From: Saccopteryx bilineata
Taxonomy: Eukaryota; Chordata; Mammalia; Chiroptera; Emballonuridae
Reading direction: 5' to 3'
NCBI RefSeq assembly: GCF_036850765.1
Contig: NC_089492.1
Coordinates: 289,204,590 to 289,268,589 of the forward strand
Length of the DNA stretch: 64,000 nt
A model generated the notes under the pieces. The model saw only the letters and a program-made list of their open reading frames with translations, made no database searches and was not told the origin of the DNA. This document shows, one piece after another, positions 54,850-64,000 of the stretch. The position numbers and the translations under genes were made by a program. Each line of letters begins with the position of its first letter. The first letter of the stretch is position 1.

Positions 54850-56690
54850 CACCTGGCCTCCCAGCAGCTGCAGGGACAGCGGAAAGTCACACCTAGCTGA
54901 GGTCACTGGTCCTAAGCCTGAGCTGGGAAACCACAGGGGTTCGGTCTGAGGGTGGTGCAGGAAAGTACGCCTCCCGGCCAGGGGCTTGTCTAGCATGCTT
55001 GGTGCAGGGTAAGACAGAACGAGAATGCTGACCTACAGCCAGTCTTCCCGATGCTCTGAAACCTGAGCCCAGAAGCCCAACCTTTCTGTAAGTCCAAGCG
55101 ATACACACACAGGTTTAAAATTAGGGAATGTTTACAGAGACCTTTTACCATGAAACATTCCTTTCTTCAACAATATTTACCACTGGAATCCTCCCTAGAA
55201 ATTGTATTTAAATAATTTTAAAATGATTCGGTTCTTAGAGAAAATAATATCACATCATCTTCAAGTGCTTCTTCATGTCTCTTTGCTTCATGTCATTTTT
55301 TTCTTAGAGCACATACTTAACGGAGACCGCTAAACAACAGACCACACACATCTGTTCACCATCAGACAACTCGGTTCAACCTGCAGGAACACCGAGCTCT
55401 CATTTCATTTAAGGGTGGGAGGAGCTGCATCTCTGAGCTGTCACGAGGTTTAAAGTTATCTCAAGAGTAATACTGGGTATCAATCAAAATGGTTGCAGTT
55501 TGAATTACCTACTCTCACCATAAATTATAACCAAGCTACAGTGATTTCTAAACAGAACACATTCTAAATAAAAACATCTAAATGTTTCTTGGCAATTAAA
55601 TATCTAGAAAGTCAACCAACCCCCAAGAAAGCCGAGAAAATGAACTTTTGTAAAGCTCACCATTCATCAAACACAGGAGGCTCGAAAGCCACGCACGCGC
55701 CGCAGCCTCGGCCCTGCAGAGGAAAACTCCAAACAAGACTGCGTCCAGAACCGCTCTCACGCAGCTGAATTCCAAGCAGCGACCTCCCTGGAGGAGAAAC
55801 TGGACTGAACAGCCACATGAACGCACAGCCTCAGGGAGAGGAAACCTAACGCCAACACAGGGCTGCTCTGCTACTTACAGAATGACAACCACAACACATG
55901 GGAAATGTGAGCATCAGACAAAGTCATTTAAAATATTTCAAAAGCAACAAAATGCCCCCCCCAATCCAAATACATCCCAAAAGTAATTTGCGTAGAACCT
56001 AATTTAATCTCCAGGCCTAAGCTCTCTGAAATAAAGTAGAATGCTCCAATTTAGTCAAATTACACCAGAAATGCTCCTTCATAACAAAGGAGCTACAGCG
56101 TAGCACTCGGAATTTCATGGGAGCACAAAAAATGTAGTGTCTGTAAATTCACAACACAGCTCAATCCACAAAATCGTGAGATAATTAAACTGACTGTTTT
56201 TAGGTTTCAATCAGTTTTGCCAGAAACCTGGCCAAACGACACTGATGTGAACCAGCACAAGCAGCTATACAGCTCTGTGGGAACAACCCCAGCACCTTAT
56301 CTCCTGTCTAACCCTTTATCACTGATTCATGGGCTGACTGATGGGAAACTGATCTGTGCACCTGCCAGAAGGCAGCTCTGGAATGCGATGAGAGTGAGAA
56401 AAATCAAATTCATGAATGGAAATGCTGACGTCATAGTTCAGCTCCCAGCCTGGCTTAGGGTAGTCTGTGAAGAAACTGTCTTTGAGATGTCACATCACTA
56501 GTCACTTAGTAAAGGAGATAAAACAGAAAAAGTCCTGGCACAGACCAAGGGAAAGGGTGGGGGGGAGCTATACTAACAACCTTTTCCTTAAACCAAAAAT
56601 GAAAAATTCACTAAGTATATGCCACAAACAAGCGTAAGTTCTAAATCTTGGTACTATTTCATATTATTGTTAAAAATATTTTTAATTAAT
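54850..56690. other. Mostly unique intron 1 DNA
   Basis: No young repeats or exons recognised. 56217-56500 looks well ordered and contains a CRE (separate entry). Confidence 0.45.
56426..56433. promoter_or_regulatory. Perfect CRE palindrome TGACGTCA
   Basis: TGACGTCA, the CREB/ATF consensus, lies in repeat-free intron 1. CpG-containing sites like this tend to decay in neutral methylated DNA. That suggests, but does not show, a regulatory element. Confidence 0.35.
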
Positions 56691-56735
56691 TTTAATGGGG
56701 TGACATTGATAAATCGGGGTACATATGTTGTTAAA
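56688..56735 (-). repeat. Short L1 3'-end fragment
   Basis: TTAATTTTAATGGGGTGACA, then 'ttgataaatcggggtacat', is the reverse of an L1 3' end. Confidence 0.7.
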
Positions 56736-56999
56736 AATATTTTTAAAGATATGATTGGTTGGTACTAACTCAGAAGAACAGAGTCCCACCCCCACCTTCA
56801 ATCCTTCGCCTGCCGCGTGCCACTTCACTCAGCAAAGGGCACACAATACGGCCAGTTCTCGTTCTTCACCACAAACTACCTGGCGTCCCATCTGCCTCCA
56901 CCCCTGCCCCCCACCCCCCCACCCCCATTCTCCCTCATTGTAAGCAATTCTGAATATACCAGGGTGGGGCTCACGACCTCAGGGAAGCTACTGGAATCT

Positions 57000-57020
57000 T
57001 TTTTTTTTGGGGGGGGGGGG
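57000..57020. repeat. T run followed by G run
   Basis: About 10 T then about 12 G; low-complexity. Confidence 0.85.
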
Positions 57021-59848
57021 AGTGCTTTTATCTAATGATGTCATATAAACTAATAAAAAAGATTATAAAAATTTGATGTACTTAGAACTACTGAAAGCAG
57101 CTAGTGATGTGGGTTCACATTTTTCATCTCTTGGAAGAACTGAACCTACAACCAGTATTACAAACTTCCCCAAAGTTCACACACAGGTCACTAAAATCCT
57201 TTTAATTCGGACACTTAATAAACTGATTCTAGATTCTTAATGTTTACCGGGAAATTTAAGACTATTTCACTCTCAGAAAAATAAATGACCCTCAGATCCT
57301 TGGTAATCTCTCCAAAGCACAAAACTACAAGGACAGACTCTCTTCTTAACCATTCACCTATAATGAACGGCTTAAAATAGCCAAGCACCCAAAAAGGAAT
57401 TTTTTTAAAATTTAAGCAATAAACAATTCTGCCAATAAAGATATGAAAAAGATCTTAAGTTAAAATGCAAGCAGACCAGTTTTATCTGTAAATCTAAAAT
57501 GTTAAAAGATAAAAGAGATCATCTCACATTTCCACCACTAATATCTGATAGAACATCACTACCCCCTTGTGGATTCGCAATAAAAAAACCCTTATCTTCA
57601 ATCCTCACTTTTTAAATGTTTCATTCTGCAGAACTTCCATTAGAGTTTACATTTTCTTCACCAAGAAGGGTTATTTTATTTCAATTACTTTTTTTAAACG
57701 AGGAAAAACACTTAACATTTTAAAATAACCAATCCCATCCACTTTTTTATCTTCTAAACATCCCCATTTTGGAGTGTTCCTTGTACAATAGGGATATTGG
57801 CCGATTTTAACATGGTAAGCACATCAACATTCCATTTTCCTTAAAACACCTGAATCAACTTCCAATCATCACTTTGAGATTATTTTTAATAATAAATGGG
57901 TAATTTCTTCAGTATTGTATCTTTTTACTTTCTGTTTGACAATTTCACACCTTGTACCAATTTCTTTTTATCGCTTCCAAATGGTTTGATATCCAAGTGC
58001 CCCAGAAAACCAATGGGGCACTTAACATCCTCAGAAATAACTTCTCAGACAAGGACTAAAGAGCAAATCTAAGTTTTAAAAAGATTAATTCTTGAGTGTA
58101 TCACTATACCTTCAAAAATGCTTCCTGGCACTCTAAATCAACCCTGATGAAGAAAAAATGAATAATACCTGTTTTTAAATAAAAAGAAGGCAGTCTTTGT
58201 TTTTTTTTTCTACTTTTAATTTCAGCTGCAGAAGTACCTCTGCTTTTATGTATCATTCTAATATAACACACAGATACATCTTGTTAAACCTCTAGTGTAA
58301 AAAAGATAAAATAAACGTAAAACATCTGGGTTTGTATTGTTACAGACACTAGATTTAGCTGAAAGTATAATTCATCTCCGTAATCCTGTGCAGGCTAAAG
58401 AGACGGTCCAGGTTTCTGACTTCTCGGACTGCAGACCTGGGAGTGAGTTCCCTGTTTCCTCGTAGGTGTTGAAAACTAAAGTAGGGACATATTCATTTAT
58501 TATTATTATGAGAAGTCAAATTCCAGTATTCATTCCAATGGTTGGTTGCGTGGAAACAAAGGAGGAAAATGATCCACTTTGTAAGTGTGTTTAAGTGACT
58601 AAATACATAATCTCACCTGTGGTAACTGATAAGGAAAAACGGGAGAGACTGTGCCCAATCTATGCGCTGCCTGAACACTCCACGTCCCAAAAGGCTTTCA
58701 CAGGTCAGCCACTGAGGACCGTGGGTGCAAAAAGTATCAGTCCCGCAGCACGTCCAAAGCCAGTGGCTGCGCCAGAGAGCAGAGCATCAAGGCTAGCCTT
58801 CCAGGTTTGCTTTGTGGAAATTCTGTCAGGATTCTCGTTTGGGGTTTTTTCTTTTGAGAAGGCAGTGAGAGATTTTCAATGACATTAAGTAGTGATATTA
58901 GTGGCGAGAGGAATGCCACTTCGTCTCCAGGTGGTAACATGTTTAAAATTGTTAAGAAATCGGTTCTTCCCAGGCATGTCACTGTGCACTTGTAACTACA
59001 AACCACACTGCAGACTGCAGAGAGAGGGATACAGCCCCAGCCAGCGCCTCTCCCTTGCAGTCACCTTCTGCTAACAGTCAGGAAGGGATACATTACAGGG
59101 CTCAAAAGGCCTGGCTAAGTCTGAAAAAATAAAATGGGGCTGCATTTCTGCAAACGATCAAAGAACTCGTGTACAAGAGAACATCCCCCCACCACCACCA
59201 CCAGGAAGAAGCAAAACATAGGGGGTGAAGCAGAAGAATCACTTAAGAAATCTCTCTGGGTATGGACCCCCCTTTGCCATTTGGGAATAATACCACACTA
59301 CTGTTCGCTCTTACTAATGTAATATGCAAGTCTCAACCTAGTAGTCAAAGTAAAATTTGTGGTGACATTTTGACTCCGAAGGCACAAGCAATGAAAAAGG
59401 GGTAGCAAAGCACAGGATATCTGTATTATGTTAATAAAAAAATAATATTGCAAAAAACAAAATCTCTGGTCATTCCATTCTATGGTATGTCAATCAGGTC
59501 AAAGTAAATAAACCTTCTAAAAACAGAGTGGAAAGGGAAGCAATGTGGCTGACATGTGGCCTATGTTTACAGTGGCGTACAATATTACTTTTATGACCAG
59601 GGTAATGAGTTAAAAAATGCTCAGGAATCATTACCAATCTTTACACAAGGAGGCCCATGACCTTCTATGAGTAATGGCATTCAAAGCAGAAAGGTGTGAC
59701 ACAAACTTAGGAACACACAGCCAGCAGACTGATGGGGAAAGGGGGAAAAGAAACCATGCTTTACTGGGCCCACCATGTAGAAAACTGGGCACTGCTGTCC
59801 ACTGTCAAAACATACAGAAAACACTCTCCTTACAAATACATAATAATT
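57021..59848. other. Unique, AT-rich intron 1 DNA
   Basis: 2.8 kb in which I find no transposon or exon. Repeat-free and AT-rich text at 57360-58120 could include conserved noncoding elements, but I cannot test this. Confidence 0.45.
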
Positions 59849-59968
59849 TTGAGACCCTAGGCTCGCCCAGTCAAGGCCCATATGAGAAGCAATCAATGAA
59901 CAACTATAGTGAAGCAACTATGAGTTGATATTTCTCCTCTCTCCCCTCCCATAAAATCAATTTTAAAA
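59849..59968 (+). mobile_element. 5'-truncated bat SINE
   Basis: It begins in the B-box region ('gagaccctaggctcgcccagtcaaggccc') and continues to the 'gagaagcaatcaatgaacaac' body and tail. The head with the A box is missing. Confidence 0.82.
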
Positions 59969-60161
59969 TGTGACAAGTATCAAGGGATGGAAGACCATCT
60001 ACATGTTTACCAGCCCCTCTTTCTAATAACAGACGGTAACACATCTTACCACAGGACTGATGGATACAACATCCGCTGATAGCCCAAAATACAAGAAAGG
60101 ATCTGACAGTATCTGACCAACTTATACATAACCTGAACCTGATTAGGTATTCCAAAAACAA

Positions 60162-60238
60162 GGAAAGAAAGAAAGAAAGAAAAGAAAGAAGAGAAAGGAA
60201 AGAAAAAAAAGAAAAGAAAGGAAGGAAGGAAGAAGGAG
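60162..60238. repeat. (GAAA)n/(GGAA)n polypurine microsatellite
   Basis: About 75 bp of imperfect AAAG and GGAA repeats, all purine on the plus strand. Confidence 0.93.
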
Positions 60239-63200
60239 GCTAGATTACACACTATAATCTGAAAATAAGAGTGAATGACCATGCATTCTTATGTTATCTG
60301 GACAAAGTCGAAGGCAAGAACAGATCTTATTCAAACATACAAAGACTAAAGATAGCTGGCAAACTAACATTAGAAGACCCAACATGTCCTTGTGAATGAA
60401 GGCCCCAAATGAGTACCATATTTTTGTTGGTTATGCCTAAGAAATTCACCATTATCAGGCCAAAGAGACAGAAGGATGGCTAAATGCACAAAAACAATTT
60501 CCAAAATCCTAAAAGGGGACGCCTAGATGCCTGAAGGACACAGTGTTTCACCCAGGTGCACTATCCAGTTACAAATATTACTATCACCCCATGCCTTGTG
60601 GCTTAAACCCTATCCTCATGGAAACAAGAAGTAACTAACACTGCCTCTTATTACAAGGAAGGGGGGAGGGCAACCCTCTTCACAGGATGATAGAAAGAAT
60701 ATGAATACAGTAGAACTACAAATACTCTTTTATAATAATGATGGCAAGGGCAATAAAGAAACCTCTTTATGTGGGCAAGAAAGGGAAGTAGGATTGAAGT
60801 CGTCTAGAACATAAAAAGGGGGCATAATAAGTGATTCTGGAAGATACAGAACATTTCAGGAAATAATCTGGCCTAATGGAAATACAAAAGAAATACACAG
60901 TGCGTATCACCACAAAAAATATTGTCGCATGTTCCTGTGAATAAAGGACTGTCAAACCACAGACTACGACAATCCTCAACAAGAGTTCTTCAGAGAGAAA
61001 TACTAGCAGGTTTCGTTCCTATAGCCATCATGGGCAGAACTCTGATTTAATACAGCAGAAAAAGAAAAAACGCATTTCAGGGAAAATTCTTTACCATCAC
61101 TGTCATCATGACATCTACTATACCTACAGCCAAAAATAATCTGAAGCTATTTACAAAAGAAATAAAGACACAAATAACAGTACTACTGAAAAGTATAAAG
61201 TATTAAAAGTTACATAATAAACAAGCAGTGATAATCATACCAGACACCTAGCCTAAGAATGGTCAGCACAATTAGGCATTAAATTGAGATAGAATACTTC
61301 CTGGCAGCGACAATGTACCAGCGGCTCATGTAGTTCTTACTATCTGATATTATGAAACATACCGGGTAATCATAAAAGAAAATGTTTTGGTACCACTTCC
61401 TCTGTGACGGATGAGTTTGATTTTATATTCTCTGTAATACCCAGTATGCTGCTGTTCAAATTTTAAGCAGGCATTCCAACCAACCATATATCTAAATGAC
61501 CTAAAAGTTATGCCTAGACATTAAAAAAAAAAAAAAAAAGGTTGACTACTTTTTTATACACACACACATACATACAGTTTGAGAGAAAGCTGTCAAATGC
61601 CCATCCTGGTGTGCTCTCCACCCTCTCCACTACCCCCACTCCTGCAGGGCTAGGAGAAGAGCTCAGTGAAATTGTACACTATTATATATTTTCATAAGAT
61701 GATGATCCAAACAATTGAAATTCAGAAAAGAATTCCTTACGAGAGTATTATAAAAAAAACAAACACAAGACACACCTAAATATCATTCATATGAAAAGGC
61801 TAACAAGACCCTTATAGTTTCAAACAAAGTCCTATAAAGCCCCCAGATCCTTGCACGGAACAGCTCAGAGAACGTCTCCGTCTCCGGATGAACACACTCA
61901 ATACGGGAATACGATGTGAAAACAACTTCCCTCCAAAACAACACATTTGAGGGTCCCACAAAGGAGGCAACAGGCACGAGGGGAAAGGAAGAGAACACGA
62001 GAATCACCTTCTGTTGCTTTTTCCATAAGAAAACAGAAAGAAGTACAACTACACACAAAGAGGTCTTCCCGAACGTCGGGAAATAAAGAGGACCGACCAA
62101 AGGAGTGAAAAATGTTAAGCCACAATCTGGGCTACTTGACAACCAGTCAGAAAGAATTACACTCCCACCAGCACACAGGCCACACACAACACAAACAGAG
62201 AACTAAAATAATGCTACTTGACCCCAAAGAATGGGCTATTTTAGGGGGAAAGCCTAAAAACTAAAGAAATAGAAAAAACGCGGATAAGCAGGATGTATAC
62301 ACCCTCCTCTTTTGAAAAGAAAAATCTGACCCAATAGGACCGTGAGTAGAGGTTGCTGTGATCACATCAACATTCTGAACGCACCGGTAGGTGAGATGAA
62401 GAAACCCAAAATTTCCCAGACGCAGGATAAGTCGGCTCTTCAAGAAGACGAGGGAAGAGAACCCAGCAGTCACCCAGACCTTGTCCCAAAATCTGGGGTT
62501 CGGGGTGAAAGGGAGGAGACAGTGATGGAGGTCAAGAGAAGCCATCTAGCTGACCAGCTGCAAGAAAACACGTCAGTCCAGAAGGGCAAGAGGAAAGCTG
62601 ACCTCCAGCCCTCCACGGGGACAGGTGACAAAGATGCACCACCATAGTAAACTCAACAGAACGAGCCTAACTTGAAACGCTAACCTCAAGTGTGTTCTTC
62701 TGACCTTTACCACTTCCTTCCATTGCCCGTGGGAGGGAGCATCCAAGGAGCAAGGGAGACTTCCCAAGGCATTAGTGGTATGGGGACACAGGCAGGCAGG
62801 GACCTACCACCAGAAGGAATGCCTCACTAGGAAAATGCCAATATGTACAGCTAATGTCACCTCTTGTTTTCCAAGGGTCATTAATACTACACCCTAAAAA
62901 TATACAGTCTCATCAAGCTTCGTTTAGGATAGCTACAGACAGAATTTTAAAAAGCATAAAAACTTTTTAAAAACCGAAAGAAAAGCAAATTAAGGTTAAA
63001 AGCGTTATTTTGGGGGCAATGGGTATTATGTCCGCTGGATAACTCAATATTAACTGAAGGGCGAAGTCCACAAGTCAGCCTCAGCTGACCACCCAGTCCT
63101 CCAGATAACCCTGTCTCTGTACTCAGTAAGCCAGGTGGAGAGTCTCCTTGCTAGAAAAGCACTTAAATGTACAAATGCTTCAGAGCCTGACAGAGCTTGC

Positions 63201-64000
63201 TGGGAAGGATGAGCCTCCAAACTCAGCCTGTTGAAAAGTAAGTGACAGCAGATAGTAACTGTCCCCAGTTTTGGGTAGGGGAAGAAGTAAGGGGGACTAG
63301 AGGAGACTCCCGACGCTGCCCCTGCCTCCAGAGCCAAGGGCAGTCAACCAAGTACACAAACTGTGACCCTGAGGGAGAACAACCCCTCCCACTTGGTCAC
63401 GAAACGTCACAGGCCCTCCCAGAGGTACCTGTTCCTAATGTGCACAACCTCTAACCACTGTTCAAATGGCCAAAATAAAACAGCGATATATTTACAGCCG
63501 TTCCCTTCTCGTGCTGTCACAGAAACACATATTCTTCTCGCCCAGCCCTCTTAGTTTGCCCCAAATACATGAAAATCTCTTTCCCCTCCACGGCAGGAAA
63601 GAAATGAAGATGTGAGCTTTTAACCCTATGAAGAGCCACGCTGAGAACACTGCCCCTCGATGCAGAACGCCTAAGTTTCGGTGAACATCGGCATGCCCTC
63701 TACACTTGATGTGAACGCTTATTCAGTATAGGACAAATGACGAATGACAGAGTGGTGAGAACTGGTCACTTACCAGTGAGCCTTCTGATTCTCCTAAGCC
63801 TAAATAGTTACAACAGTAATATATATATAGTCTTACACATCAAGGTCTCCACATGCACCAAAAATGTATAAAGAGTCATCTAACCCTTACAAATGTATAC
63901 ATCTATGTGATGAATGTGATTTCATCTATGAATATAATCCTACATGTATGTATATATCAACAAATGCATAGCATTAGGATCATCTTTTTGCCAAAAGAGA
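60239..64000. other. Unique intron 1 DNA to the window edge
   Basis: 3.7 kb without recognised young repeats, apart from an A run (61521-61539) and a short CA-rich tract (61559-61575). 61840-62660 has more CpG than its surroundings and a 101-codon frame (62342-62647, +) that I cannot assign. No promoter or first exon of CAMTA1 was identified. Confidence 0.45.

Larger units (their letters stand above)
34886..64000 (-). other. CAMTA1: CAMTA1 intron 1 (part)
   Basis: This is inferred from the acceptor of the exon at 34816-34885 and from finding no earlier CAMTA1 exon upstream on the minus strand to base 64000. I looked for the expected first ~15 residues (start MWRAEGKWLP) on the minus strand and did not see them. 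It contains SINEs, hAT elements, an L1 nest at 49-52 kb, a minisatellite at 53.2 kb and about 10 kb of mainly unique DNA at the far end. An alternative or unannotated 5' exon inside it cannot be excluded. Confidence 0.85.

Noticed and set aside
56217..56501. 94-codon frame as a possible exon
   Set aside because: No acceptor/donor pair and no recognised domain; more plausibly noncoding conserved DNA.
55600..64000. Coding exon 1 of CAMTA1
   Set aside because: I looked on the minus strand for the expected first residues followed by a donor and did not find them. Human intron 1 length also places it outside the window.
1..64000. Novel multi-gene system (defence, biosynthetic or phage-like)
   Set aside because: The window is mammalian intron with two exons and repeats; no gene cluster of any kind is present.

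Overview
The window is nuclear DNA from a bat. Its commonest repeats are tRNA-derived SINEs of the chiropteran VES/Rhin type, whose heads begin GCCCTGGCCGGTTGGCTCAG or GCCTGACCTGTGGTGGCRCAG. They sit beside non-autonomous DNA transposons (hAT, SPIN-like hAT, TA-target MITEs), a transposon load typical of bats among mammals. The long ~350-400 bp SINE form and one hAT family (ends CAGGGGTCCCCAAAC) match what I recall from horseshoe or leaf-nosed bats (Rhinolophoidea). That family-level guess is from memory and only moderately secure.

The only protein-coding sequence I can support is two small minus-strand exons, at 34816-34885 and 29728-29846. They splice in phase (GT...AG on both sides) and encode residues about 16-78 of CAMTA1, a calmodulin-binding transcription activator with a CG-1 DNA-binding domain. 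Coding exon 1 should lie beyond base 64000 and exon 4 far beyond base 1. The rest of the window is therefore intron 1 (34886-64000), intron 2 (29847-34815) and intron 3 (1-29727). The many short reading frames are chance or run through SINEs.

Layout. 1-28466 (intron 3) is repeat-rich: SINEs, two hAT types, a Tigger deletion derivative, L1 and L2 pieces, and a SINE-dense stretch at 21.6-24.9 kb. 28467-35870, around the two exons, has no SINE and only one small MITE and a few ancient MIR/L1 remnants; it is the best place to look for conserved regulatory DNA. 35871-53416 is again transposon-rich. It includes a hAT split by a SINE, and at 49.1-51.8 kb a four-level nest (SPIN in hAT in SINE in L1). 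53160-53410 holds a GC-rich minisatellite with a long G run. 53417-64000 is mostly unique intron-1 DNA with one truncated SINE.

I found no operon, phage, CRISPR, integrated virus or novel multi-gene system. The points of interest are the nested transposon history, unclassified DNA carried inside the 1.4-kb hAT, a strong bias of SINEs to lie antisense to CAMTA1, and some odd SINE structures (lost A box, possible dimer, possible 3' transduction).
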